A DNA stretch of 64,000 nucleotides from CAVOXO01 sp963700425 (GTDB lineage: Bacteria > Actinomycetota > Acidimicrobiia > Acidimicrobiales > Microtrichaceae), in NCBI GenBank assembly GCA_963700425.1, contig CAVOXO010000001.1, positions 1,302,001 through 1,366,000 on the forward strand, read 5' to 3'. A model generated the notes under the pieces. That model did no database searches. It saw nothing but the letters and a program-made list of their open reading frames with translations, and was not told where the DNA came from. The position numbers were made by a program, and so were the translations under genes. This document shows, one piece after another, positions 35,456-44,437 of this stretch. The number at the start of each line of letters is the position of its first letter. The stretch's first letter is position 1.

Positions 35456-36935
35456 CGGCGCGTCGGCGGGTGGCGATTCTCGGTGCCGGAGCGTCGGGGA
35501 TCTGCATGGCGATTCGACTGGAAGCCCTCGACGTCGACGTCACCGTCTTCGAGAAATCCGACGGGGTCGGTGGCACCTGGCGAGACAACACCTACCCCGG
35601 CGCCGCCTGCGACGTTCCGTCGTTCCTGTATTCGTTCTCGTTCGAGCCCAAACTCGACTGGACCCGGAAGTTCCCCGGCCAGGCCGAGATACTCGACTAT
35701 TTCGAGACGGTCGCCGCCCGCCACCAGCTCGGGCGACTCTGCCGCTTCGGATCCACCGTCACAACCCTGTCCTTCGACGAAGGTGAGGGGGAGTGGGAGG
35801 TCCGGCTCGACAACGGCGAGGTCGAGCGGTTCGACATCGTCATCTCGGGGCTGGGGCAGCTCAATCGTCCCGCCATCCCTGCCATCGACGGCCTCGAGGG
35901 GTTCGAGGGGGAGGTGTTCCACTCGGCCCGGTGGGACCACGATGTCGATCTGACGAGTCGACGGGTGGGGGTCGTGGGCAACGGGGCATCGGCGGTCCAG
36001 TTCATTCCGCCCGTCGCCGAGGTCGCCGAGCACGTCACGATCTTCCAGCGCACGGCGAACTGGATCCTGCCCAAACCGGACCGGACGTTCAGACCCGCTG
36101 AACGTGCCCGGTTCCGCTCGATTCCGGGCTGGGCGAGGCTCTACCGCTGGTGGATCTACTGGCGGCTCGAGATCAACTTCCTGATCATGCGGCGGTCGAG
36201 TCGGATCGGCACGCTGCTGAAGCGGAGGTTGGTGCCCGAACTCGAGAAGTTGGTCTCCGAGCATCTGTCCCGCGAGGCGCTCGTGCCCGACTACCCACCG
36301 GGCTGCAAGCGGATCCTCATCTCCAATGACTACTACCGAACGCTCGGGCGCGAAACGTCACGGTCGAGACGGACCCCATCGCTCGTATCGATGCGGACGG
36401 AGTGGCGACGGTCTCCGGCCACCGCCACGCTCTCGACGTCGTCGTCTTCGGGACCGGCTTCCAGAGCACGGATTTCCTCGCCCCCCTCGAGGTGACCGGC
36501 CGATCGGGTGTCAACCTCCGAGATGCGTGGGCAGACGGTGCCCGCGCCCACCTCGGTGTCAGCGTGGCGGGGTTTCCGAACCTGTTCATCCTGTACGGGC
36601 CGAACACCAATCTCGGTCACAACTCGATCATCTTCATGATCGAGGCCCAGACCCGGTACGTGACCGAGGCGATCTCCGTCATGATCGAGAAGGACCTGGG
36701 TTGGATCGACGTTCGTGCCGATGTCCAGGATCGATTCTCCGCCGATATCGACCGCGCTGCGGAGGAAACGGTCTGGGTCGCATCATGTGATTCCTGGTAC
36801 AAGGACGACTCAGGGCGGATCACGAACAACTGGCCGGCATTCTCGGTCTCGTACTGGAAACGGATGCGGACGTTTCGGCTGTCCGACCATGTGCGCTCGC
36901 CCCGCCGTTCCGTGACGGCGGAGGCCGCCTCGTGA
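35446..36935 (+). CDS. flavin-dependent monooxygenase, Baeyer-Villiger type (one frameshift)
   Basis: About 496 aa when one missing base is allowed. It has an FAD site (AILGAGASGICMAIRL), GVGGTWRDNTYPGAACD, the Baeyer-Villiger fingerprint FEGEVFHSARWDHD (FxGxxxHxxxW) and an NADPH site (VGVVGNGASAVQ). After CKRILISNDYYRTL the frame breaks at 36353-36355, where GCGAAACGTC should have a fourth A; the other frame continues VVVFGTGFQSTDFLAPL and PNLFILYGPNTNLGHNS. A homopolymer sequencing error is likely. It would oxidise a ketone to an ester, or a heteroatom, using NADPH and O2. Confidence 0.87.
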
Positions 36936-37057
36936 GCCCGCCGGGCCGTGCAGTCATCTGGATGCGGGACCGCCGGCCTGTCCGGTGGGCAGCGCATGAG
37001 GACATCCACCGCCTCCCACCGGTGCGCGCGCGAGACTTGGAATGTGCGTGAAAGTCG

Positions 37058-37879
37058 ATGAGGCTCACTGACATTCTGTCCCTCGCAGCTCACGGCCCCG
37101 ACACGGCGGTCGGTAGCGGCCCGAGGTATCCCTGGGGCGGTCTCTACGGGGGTCAGATCGTGGCGCAGGGCCTCGCGGCGTCCGCTGCGTCAGTGGACGA
37201 CGACTTCCTTCCCCACTCCTTACGGGCCTATTTCATCCGGCGCGGCAACCACGACGAGCCCGTCCGATACGAGGTCGATCGGATCCGAAACGGCCGAACC
37301 TTCTGTACCCGCCGCGTGGTTGCCCGACAGGCCATCGGGGCAATCCTCAACCTCGAAGCGTCTTTTCAGCGGCCCGAGGCCAGCGAGGAGGCGGAGAACA
37401 TTGCGATTCCGCCCCGCATCCCCCGGCCGGAGGACCTGGTCGTCGATTCATGGAGCCCCACCTTCGAGCGGGCCTTCGTGCCCGCCGCGGATGTCGAGGG
37501 TGCGTCGCCGGCAGCTGGCCGGGCCACCGCCTGGCTCCGGTGTGTCGACGACATCGATGACGAGACGCTGCGGCGATGTGCGCTTGCGTTTCTCACCGAC
37601 GATCTCCCGACGGACGCGGTGGCTCGTGCCCATCCGTTGTCGGCGCTGGGAGACGCCATCCACGAGCGGATCTTCAGCGCCAGTCTCGACCACACGGTGT
37701 GGTTCCACCGCCCGATGCGGCCGTCGGACTGGCACCTCCACGATGTGACGTGTCACACCTTCACCGGAGGGCGTGGTCTCACCATCGGACACGTCTTCTC
37801 TGCGGACGGACTGCACGTGGCGACCGTCGCACAGGAGGTTCTCCTGCGGGAGACATCCAGCCGATCTGCGGGATCGTGA
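37058..37879 (+). CDS. tesB: acyl-CoA thioesterase II family protein
   Basis: A 273-aa double hot-dog thioesterase hydrolysing acyl-CoA. WGGLYGGQIVAQGLAAS and SLRAYFIRRGNHDEPVRYEV are the standard N-terminal motifs, and the C-terminal domain has LDHTVWFHRP with the region of the active-site Asp/Gln/Thr. Slightly shorter than E. coli TesB (286 aa). Stand-alone gene on the same strand as the monooxygenase; a role in clearing acyl-CoA during catabolism is plausible. Confidence 0.87.
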   Translation: MRLTDILSLAAHGPDTAVGSGPRYPWGGLYGGQIVAQGLAASAASVDDDFLPHSLRAYFIRRGNHDEPVRYEVDRIRNGRTFCTRRVVARQAIGAILNLEASFQRPEASEEAENIAIPPRIPRPEDLVVDSWSPTFERAFVPAADVEGASPAAGRATAWLRCVDDIDDETLRRCALAFLTDDLPTDAVARAHPLSALGDAIHERIFSASLDHTVWFHRPMRPSDWHLHDVTCHTFTGGRGLTIGHVFSADGLHVATVAQEVLLRETSSRSAGS

Positions 37880-38077
37880 GCCCATCGTGTCCGCACAACA
37901 GCCGCTCGACCGGGGACTTCGAAACATGAGGTTGCGTCCGGGCGTGCGATGCGTCAACGTGTCAGTGGGCCCGGGACAGAGGACCGGTACCACAGCGGTA
38001 GGCGCACGATGCCGACCGGGTTGTCGCAGCAGACAGGTGGCGGCACACAGGCGGATCGACAACAGAGGACTGGGGAC

Positions 38078-39667
38078 GTGACAGGAGACACTGCGACTAA
38101 TTCGCCGCGGCAAGACCGCGGGTCGGCGCTCGGCAAGGCGGTGCCTGCCGAGGCCACCAAGACCGCGTCCGTCCTGAAACTGCCCGTCGAACACGCCGAC
38201 GGCCCCTTCGGGAGCATCGGACGGTCCTTCGGCGGATCGTTGGGCCTCCGCGCCGTGTTGACCGTCTTCGATGTCGTGTCGGTGACTCTCGGCTGGCTGC
38301 TCATCGCCGTCGCTCCCGGCGGATATCTGGATCGGTCATCGTCGGTCCTGATCCCCATCATCATCATCGGAATCGCCGTTCAGATCGGCGCCATCGCCTC
38401 TCAGCGCCTGTACCTCTCGCGGGTGTCGGCCATCCGCAGTATCGAACTCGTCAAGCTGCTCCGAGCTGCCACCCTGGCCTCGCTGGCCGTGGCTACCGCA
38501 TCGGCTCTCTCCGACGGCGGTTGGGTGCCTTTCCGAGCCATTCTGGGCGGATTGCTGACGTTCGCCCTGACGGCCATCTCACGTGGCATCTACCGGGCGT
38601 GGCTGGGCAACCTGCGACGCGCCGGCCGTTTCGTGAGGCCGATCATCGTCGTGGGTACCAACGAGGAGGGCAACGATCTCGTGTCGCTCCTCGCCACCCA
38701 CCCCGAGCTCGGATACGTCGTCGCCGGAGTGACCGGACCGGAGTCGGCCGAGAGAACCTCCCACGGGGGCATCCCCTACCTCGGTGAGGTCGACGGCACG
38801 CTCGAGGCGCTGGTCGCCACCGGGTCGAACGGTGTGCTGATCGCGTCGAGCTCACTGCCCGTCGACGATCTGAACGAACTGACCCGCCAGTTGATGCGCC
38901 ACCAGGTGCACGTCCACATCTCCAGCGGTCTTCGCGGAATCGATCATCGACGGCTCCGCTCTGCGCCGCTCGCACACGAGCCGGCCTACTACGTGGAGCC
39001 CCGTCGCCTCGCGCCTGTTCAGATTCGCATGAAGCGTCTCATGGACATCGCTGTCGCAACCGCCTCCGTGGTGATCGCCTCTCCCATCCTGTTGGCCGCC
39101 GCAGCAGCGGTGAAGCTCACCGACGGTGGGCCGGTGCTGTTCAAGCAGATCCGCATCGGGCGGAACGCCAAGCCTTTCGTGGTCTACAAGCTGCGAACGA
39201 TGGTCCCCGATGCCGAGGAACGGTTGGACGAGGTTCTCGAGAAGATCGGCAACGAGCGCGACGGGGTGCTGTTCAAGCTGGATTCCGACCCGCGTCGTAC
39301 TCGCATCGGCCGGGTTCTCGAGGCCGCCAGTCTCGACGAGCTGCCCCAGTTGTTCAACGTCCTGAACGGATCGATGAGCCTCGTCGGCCCGAGACCCGCC
39401 CTCCCGTCAGAGGTCGCGAAGTTCGACGAGGGCCTCCTGACGAGGTTCACGGTGCCCCCGGGCATCACCGGCCTCTGGCAGGTGGAGGCCCGCGACAACC
39501 CGTCCTTCGACGCATACAGGCGACTCGACCTCTTCTACGTGGAGAACTGGTCGCTCGGTCTCGACGTCGTGCTGTTGTTGGAGACTGCGTCGACCGTGTT
39601 CGCCCGGCTCCTCAATCGGCGTCCGAGTTCGGGCGCGACGATCGACCTGCGCGAGCCCACGTCCTGA
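38078..39667 (+). CDS. polyprenyl-phosphate sugar-1-phosphate transferase (initiating glycosyltransferase)
   Basis: About 529 aa. The N-terminal half has four or five membrane segments (VLTVFDVVSVTLGWLLIAV, SSVLIPIIIIGIAVQIGAI and others) and a soluble CoA-like/Rossmann region (PIIVVGTNEEGND). The C-terminal half is a bacterial sugar transferase domain: KRLMDIAVATASVVIASPI, VYKLRTMVPDAEERL, SLDELPQLFNVLNGSMSLVG and GPRPALP. It starts synthesis of an exopolysaccharide by putting a sugar phosphate on undecaprenyl phosphate. The GTG at 38078 has AGAGGA upstream; ATG at 38009 is an alternative. Confidence 0.9.
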   Translation: MTGDTATNSPRQDRGSALGKAVPAEATKTASVLKLPVEHADGPFGSIGRSFGGSLGLRAVLTVFDVVSVTLGWLLIAVAPGGYLDRSSSVLIPIIIIGIAVQIGAIASQRLYLSRVSAIRSIELVKLLRAATLASLAVATASALSDGGWVPFRAILGGLLTFALTAISRGIYRAWLGNLRRAGRFVRPIIVVGTNEEGNDLVSLLATHPELGYVVAGVTGPESAERTSHGGIPYLGEVDGTLEALVATGSNGVLIASSSLPVDDLNELTRQLMRHQVHVHISSGLRGIDHRRLRSAPLAHEPAYYVEPRRLAPVQIRMKRLMDIAVATASVVIASPILLAAAAAVKLTDGGPVLFKQIRIGRNAKPFVVYKLRTMVPDAEERLDEVLEKIGNERDGVLFKLDSDPRRTRIGRVLEAASLDELPQLFNVLNGSMSLVGPRPALPSEVAKFDEGLLTRFTVPPGITGLWQVEARDNPSFDAYRRLDLFYVENWSLGLDVVLLLETASTVFARLLNRRPSSGATIDLREPTS

Positions 39668-39734
39668 TCTGGCCGACCGCCTGAGCGCGCGCAGCCTCTG
39701 AGGGAGCCGACGCCGCAGGCCGGCGGACCCGGCT

Positions 39735-39865
39735 GTGTCGATGCCGCGGGCGGGCGCACCGGGACGTGTCGATGCCGCCGGTGGGCGTACCAGGCGGAGC
39801 CGATGCCGCGGGCGCCCGAGGGCGGGCGCACCGGGACGTGTCGATGCCGCGGGCGCCGACGGCGG
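39735..39865. repeat. tandem repeat array A (about 31-38-bp units)
   Basis: Four imperfect units share GTGTCGATGCCGCGGGCG; the first is a 31-bp unit at 39735-39765 ending GCGCACCGGGAC, followed by a diverged copy, a longer copy and a partial copy. The array lies between two convergent genes. The apparent ORFs in it have no protein-like features. Confidence 0.7.
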
Positions 39866-39926
39866 ACGATCGTGCATCCGTCGCGACATGGTCCGGTATC
39901 CGATCGCTTTCGCGACAGACAGCACA

Positions 39927-39987
39927 CCTTGGGCGCCGACGGTCCCGTTGCCGAGCACCCCAACCCACCCCCCTTGGGCGCCGACGG
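39927..39987. repeat. direct repeat B (16 bp, two copies)
   Basis: CCTTGGGCGCCGACGG occurs at 39927-39942 and 39972-39987; its core GGGCGCCGACGGC also ends array A. The intervening DNA is C-rich. No gene is seen. Confidence 0.65.
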
Positions 39988-40117
39988 CCTCGATGCCGCC
40001 CACCCCGCCTGACCCCACCCCGCGTCCCGGCCGGACACCGGTGTCGGAACCCTCGGGTCCGAACAGAGCGACCCGTGGGAGGCCTCGAGCCTGCCGAGTA
40101 GACGCCTGGACACCGGC

Positions 40118-40200
40118 CACGGGCATACCGGGGCACGTCACGGGCATGCTCGGGCAAGCCGCGGGCATGGTCGGCAGGCCACGGGCACGTCGGGGCACTG
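40118..40200. repeat. tandem repeat array C (about 21-bp units)
   Basis: Four consecutive units of 21, 21, 20 and 21 bp begin CACGGGCATACC, CACGGGCATGCT, CGCGGGCATGGT and CACGGGCACGTC. The period is a multiple of three in three units, which makes the minus strand look like a Met/Pro/Cys repeat peptide, but there is no start or context for a gene. Confidence 0.7.
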
Positions 40201-40263
40201 CGTGCGGCACGAGACTCGACGGCTCAGCCCGTCTGGCCGGGCAGGGCCGCGCCGGGCGCCTAC

Positions 40264-41223
40264 CTAGTTCTCGTTGCGCCACCAGTCGACGAGCATCTCG
40301 AGCCCGTCGGTGAGTCCGATCTCGGCGACGAAGCCCAGTGACTCCTTCGCCGCGGTGACGTCGGCCTGTCGATCGCGTACGCCGTTGATCGCCCTCTCGG
40401 GTCCGAACTCCACGTCGAGGTCCGACCCCATGGCCACCATGAGCGCCCTGGCGAGTTCGAGCAGGGACGTCGATGTTCCACTGGCGATGTTGAACACCTC
40501 GTCGGAGACGTCAGAGGTCATCGCCAGCAGGTTCGCCCTCGCGATGTCGGGGGCACAGACGAAGTCCATGGTCTGGGCGCCGTCGCCGAAGATGATCGGA
40601 GGTTCTCCGGCTGCGATTCGCTCCATCCAACGGATCAGCACCTCTGTGTAGAGGCCGGCGATGTCCATCCTCGGCCCGTACACGTTGAAGTAGCGGAGCG
40701 CGACGTAGTCGAGCCCGTACATGTCGTTGAAGCTGCGGAACAGCAGCTCGTTGAACGTCTTGGCTGCGCCGTAGAGGGTGCGGTTGTTGTACGGATGGTG
40801 TGATTCGGCGGTCGGAAAGGTCTCCGCGTCGCCGTAGACCGACGCGGTCGAGGACACGACGCACTTCTCCACCCCCGCAGCCTGTGCCGCCTCGGCGATG
40901 TTGAACGTCCCGTCGACGAGAGTCTCCAGTGCTGTTCGGGGCTCTTCGGCACACTGGGTGATGCGCAGGGCCGCCAGATGGAAGACGAGATCGATTCCCG
41001 TCATCGTCTGCCGGACGGTCTCGACGTCGCGTATGTCGCCGTCGACCACCGTCAGCTTCATCGAATCGGGCACCGAGGCCAGGTTCTCCATGCGCCCCCG
41101 CTCGAAGTTGTCCAGGACGACCACCTCCGCGGGGGAGTGGTCTGCGAGCTGTTCGGTGATCCACGAACCGATCAGGCCGGCTCCACCGGTGACCAGTACG
41201 CGCTTGTTCTCGATCGATGCCAC
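40264..41223 (-). CDS. NAD-dependent sugar epimerase/dehydratase
   Basis: A 319-aa extended short-chain dehydrogenase. Rossmann motif VLVTGGAGLIGSWI, catalytic TASVYGDAETFP (Ser/Thr), YGAAKTFNELL (YxxxK) and NVYGPRMD identify a UDP-glucose 4-epimerase-like enzyme acting on nucleotide sugars. The GTG start is preceded by AGAGAGGA at good spacing; the open frame upstream runs into the next gene in another register. With the adjacent oxidoreductase and the priming transferase it probably makes precursors for a surface polysaccharide. Confidence 0.92.
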   Translation of the reverse strand: MASIENKRVLVTGGAGLIGSWITEQLADHSPAEVVVLDNFERGRMENLASVPDSMKLTVVDGDIRDVETVRQTMTGIDLVFHLAALRITQCAEEPRTALETLVDGTFNIAEAAQAAGVEKCVVSSTASVYGDAETFPTAESHHPYNNRTLYGAAKTFNELLFRSFNDMYGLDYVALRYFNVYGPRMDIAGLYTEVLIRWMERIAAGEPPIIFGDGAQTMDFVCAPDIARANLLAMTSDVSDEVFNIASGTSTSLLELARALMVAMGSDLDVEFGPERAINGVRDRQADVTAAKESLGFVAEIGLTDGLEMLVDWWRNEN

Positions 41224-41246
41224 GGGGCGTCCTCTCTGGGGGTGTC

Positions 41247-42320
41247 TCAGTTGTGGTGCAAGGGGATGAGCCGACTGTCCTGCGAGATGCTCTCGGCCGC
41301 AGCCTCCAGCACCTCGAGGATGCGGAGGCCTGCCCGCCCGTCGGTGAGGGGGGTGTCGCCGGTCTTGGCGCAGTGAGCGAAATGGTTGACGACGGACTGC
41401 AGCGCCTCGGAGGTCTCGTTGATGGCGGGAATGACCATGTCGCCGGTGCGGTAGTCGACCATGAGGCGGCGCCGCTCGTCCTCGTCGGGCTCGTGTCGGA
41501 CATCGATGCCCTTGTCGACGATCGCCAACCGCTGGTATGGCTTCATGTCGTCCCACACGGCCATCTTCAGCGAGCCGGCGATGACGGTCTGGCGGATCTT
41601 CGTGGGGCTGAGCCAGTTGCAGGTCACGTGGGCGATAGCTCCCGACGTCAGCGGGATCGTGAGGTAACCCACGCAGTTCTGCCCGGTTCCCAGCGGATCG
41701 GCGCCGGTGGCCGAGACCGCGACGGGTCGGACATCGTCGGGCAACACGAAATCGAGGATCGACAGGTCGTGCGGTGCCAGGTCCCACAGGACATCGACGT
41801 CGGACTGGACGAGCCCGAGGTTCACCCGGATCGAGTCGATGTAGGTGATGTCACCGAGCTTGCCCGAATGAACGAGATCACGCAGCTCAGCCACCACCGG
41901 GGTGAAGCAGAAGGTGTGGTCACACATCAGCACCACGTCGGCCGCTGCGGCGGCATCGACGAGACGGGCCCCGTCCACGCGGGTTGTGGCGAGCGGCTTC
42001 TCGATCATGACGTGGCGCCCTGCGTCGATACAGGCGAGGCCCACGGCGAGGTGCGACGCCGGAGGCGTGGCGATGGCGACCGCGGCGACATCGGGGTCGG
42101 CGAGCATCTCATCGAGGGACGTGGTGGCCCGTTCACCGGGGTGGCCTCCGACGAGGGCGGTGGCGCGATCGAGGTCGAGATCGACCACCCAGCGCAGGTC
42201 CCACTCCGCCGATGCCCGGAAGTTCCGGGTCAGGTTCGGGCCCCAGTAGCCCGCTCCCACGACCGCGACCCCCATCGGGTTCTCCGTCGTGAGTTCAGAA
42301 CCGCTCTGTGTACCCGTCAT
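41247..42320 (-). CDS. Gfo/Idh/MocA-family sugar oxidoreductase
   Basis: A 357-aa NAD(P)-dependent enzyme. VAVVGAGYWGPNLTRNF binds the cofactor, HVMIEKPLATT holds the conserved EKP lysine, and PHDLSILDFVL carries the downstream histidine. It resembles the WlbA/WbpB group that oxidises UDP-N-acetylhexosaminuronic acids at C3 for amino-sugar synthesis. The stop lies 24 nt before the epimerase start on the same strand, so the two are probably an operon. ATG at 42320 is used; Met16 is an alternative start. Confidence 0.91.
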   Translation of the reverse strand: MTGTQSGSELTTENPMGVAVVGAGYWGPNLTRNFRASAEWDLRWVVDLDLDRATALVGGHPGERATTSLDEMLADPDVAAVAIATPPASHLAVGLACIDAGRHVMIEKPLATTRVDGARLVDAAAAADVVLMCDHTFCFTPVVAELRDLVHSGKLGDITYIDSIRVNLGLVQSDVDVLWDLAPHDLSILDFVLPDDVRPVAVSATGADPLGTGQNCVGYLTIPLTSGAIAHVTCNWLSPTKIRQTVIAGSLKMAVWDDMKPYQRLAIVDKGIDVRHEPDEDERRRLMVDYRTGDMVIPAINETSEALQSVVNHFAHCAKTGDTPLTDGRAGLRILEVLEAAAESISQDSRLIPLHHN

Positions 42321-42411
42321 TCAGCTTTCCTCCGCATGGCATGGACGCGGGGCCCCAGCCCCATCAGGCACTCACTATGAAGGAATGGTCCGGAAAGGAC
42401 AATCCCACCCG

Positions 42412-43656
42412 TCAGGGGCTGACGACGCAGCGGATCGCAGCGAGCGCGAGTTCGGCCACGGCGACGGGATTGGGCGAGCTGGAGAAGATCGAACCGAGGC
42501 TCAGTGGACTCACCGAGCGCAGGTTGTCGAAGAGGCATCCCGCCGCTCCGGGGTTCACTCCTTGGTCGATCGCACCCTGGACGACGGTGTCGCGGGGGAC
42601 GAAGTTGAGCGGGTTGATCTGCGAGAGATCGGTGCCCGGAGGGATGTAGATCTGGTTGGGGTCCGCTCCCGGCGGTGGGGCGGCACCCGTGGGGCTCACC
42701 GCAGCGACGGCGAGAGGCGATATCAGCAACAAGAGCCCACCGATCTGCTCGGGGGTGAGGGAGTCCACGTCGACGTTGATGCCGAGCCGCTCGAAGTCGA
42801 CCTGCGCCAACGAGGACAACTGGGACCGCTGGGCAGGGCTGAGGCCGGCGAAGATGGCCAGAACCAGCAGGGGTAGGCGTTCAGGCGGGATGGACGATAG
42901 GTCGAGGGTCGCCAGGTCGAACGCCGAGAGGTCGACGCCGCTGATGTCGGGCACGCCGCTCGACCCCGCCGAGGAGATGATGCCCCCCAGCGTGGCGGCA
43001 GTGGCCGGGTCGAGACCGCTCAGATCGAGGTTCGCCAGGGCGGCGGGGTCGAGTCCTGTGGTGCCGAGCGCGGGCAGGAGGGACGCCAGCGAATCGACCG
43101 AGCCGAGTCCGCCGATCAGCAGCGACAGCGAGCCGGCGTCGAGACACGGAGCGAACGACGCCAGGATCCGAGCCGAGGAATCCGGATCGATCCCGCTGAG
43201 CGACGTCGGATCGAGTCCGCCGTCGGGAGTCGCGGACAGCGACGACGTGAAGGCCTCCAGATCGGTGGCCAGGGCAGGGTTGGACGAGAGGCTGGAGTAC
43301 ACGCACTCTGCCTGATCGGCGGTCAGTCCGGCGGAGATCAGCGCAGGAATGGCCACGGTTCGAGCCGGAAGTCCGGAGTCGTCGTCGGGTGCCGAACTGC
43401 GCCGGGTGGGAGGGGCGATCGCACCGGGACCCTCGTCGTCACCCGCGGCGGCGGCATACGCCCTTTGGATCCATGCAGGGATCTCGGGGGCGTCGGCCGC
43501 GACCTCGACCTGCTCGGCATCGCCGGCACCGTCGATCTGACTCGAGCGCGCACAACCGGCGGCCAGCAGAGTGGCCGCGAGCGCCGCTGTCGACCAGCGG
43601 ACGAGACGGGTCGGCGACGAGAGGACTCGCCGCCGTGATGGGTTGCCGCCGGACAC
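42412..43656 (-). CDS. secreted lipoprotein of unknown family
   Basis: A 414-aa protein not recognised. The GTG start gives a signal peptide (LVRWSTAALAATLLAAGC) with lipidated Cys35; the longer frame would place charged residues before it. The body is Ala/Leu/Ser/Asp-rich. A motif of the form ISAGLTADQAECVYSSL appears near residue 115 and is echoed as DQGVNPGAAGCLFDNL near the C-terminus. Between them are Leu/Asp-rich segments of LSGLDPATAATL type that suggest short repeats. It is probably a cell-surface protein. Divergent from the VIT1-type gene. Confidence 0.75.
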   Translation of the reverse strand: MSGGNPSRRRVLSSPTRLVRWSTAALAATLLAAGCARSSQIDGAGDAEQVEVAADAPEIPAWIQRAYAAAAGDDEGPGAIAPPTRRSSAPDDDSGLPARTVAIPALISAGLTADQAECVYSSLSSNPALATDLEAFTSSLSATPDGGLDPTSLSGIDPDSSARILASFAPCLDAGSLSLLIGGLGSVDSLASLLPALGTTGLDPAALANLDLSGLDPATAATLGGIISSAGSSGVPDISGVDLSAFDLATLDLSSIPPERLPLLVLAIFAGLSPAQRSQLSSLAQVDFERLGINVDVDSLTPEQIGGLLLLISPLAVAAVSPTGAAPPPGADPNQIYIPPGTDLSQINPLNFVPRDTVVQGAIDQGVNPGAAGCLFDNLRSVSPLSLGSIFSSSPNPVAVAELALAAIRCVVSP

Positions 43657-43724
43657 GGGCCCATTGTGACAAACCCTTGCCCGCACGGGAAGGCACATCG
43701 TGGCGAGCCGCTAGCGTCTCGGTC

Positions 43725-44429
43725 GTGTCGCGCTCCGGTGTGTCCCGTTCCCAGGGGTCCGAAACCCACCTTTCGTATCGCAGCGGTTGGCTGCGCGCCG
43801 CGGTTCTGGGAGCGAACGACGGACTGGTGTCCACCGCATCGCTCATGATCGGCGTGGCCGCAGCGAATTCCTCGTCCCAGGCGGTCGTCACCGCCGGCAT
43901 AGCGGGACTGGTGGCGGGAGCGTTGTCGATGGGGGCGGGCGAGTACGTGTCGGTGAGCAGCCAACGCGATGCCGAACACGCCGATCTGGCCAAGGAACGC
44001 GTGGAGCTCGCTGAGTTCCCCGAGGCGGAGATGAGGGAACTCACGGAGATCTACGTGCGCAGGGGCTTGAGCCGTTCGCTCGCCACCGATGTGGCCCGTC
44101 AGCTGCACGAGCATGACCCGCTCGGTGCTCATCTGCGCGACGAACTGGGACTCGATCCCGAGGCCATGGCCCAGCCGGTGCAGGCGGCGGCGGTGTCGAC
44201 TGCGGCGTTCTCCGTCGGATCGTCGCTGCCGTGGCTCGCTGCGCTGGCCGGCACCGGTGTGGCGGGTATCGGCGTGGCAGCGCTGTTGGGGTTGAGTGCG
44301 ACCGGTGTCGTCGGGGCGCGGCTCGGAGGGGCCGGGTGGCAACGAGGCGCGATCCGGGTGATGGTCCTGGGCGTCGCGGCGATGCTCCTCACCGCGGCCA
44401 TCGGATCGTTGGTGGGGGCCGTGGTCTGA
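43725..44429 (+). CDS. VIT1/CCC1-family iron/manganese transporter
   Basis: A 234-aa membrane protein. RAAVLGANDGLVSTASLMIGVA and GALSMGAGEYVSVSSQRDAE are the characteristic first helices, followed by an acidic cytoplasmic metal-binding segment (ELAEFPEAEMRELTEIY) and three C-terminal helices. The family exports or sequesters Fe(II)/Mn(II). The GTG start is chosen from the conserved N-terminus. Convergent with the molybdopterin oxidoreductase gene, 8 nt between stops. Confidence 0.9.
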   Translation: MSRSGVSRSQGSETHLSYRSGWLRAAVLGANDGLVSTASLMIGVAAANSSSQAVVTAGIAGLVAGALSMGAGEYVSVSSQRDAEHADLAKERVELAEFPEAEMRELTEIYVRRGLSRSLATDVARQLHEHDPLGAHLRDELGLDPEAMAQPVQAAAVSTAAFSVGSSLPWLAALAGTGVAGIGVAALLGLSATGVVGARLGGAGWQRGAIRVMVLGVAAMLLTAAIGSLVGAVV

Positions 44430-44437
44430 GGGTGGGC

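Noticed and set aside
39407..40282. Minus-strand open frame of 291 aa with a Met-Pro-Cys repeat
   Set aside because: It runs through three tandem-repeat arrays and into the antisense of the glycosyltransferase; the peptide repeat follows from the 21-bp DNA period.
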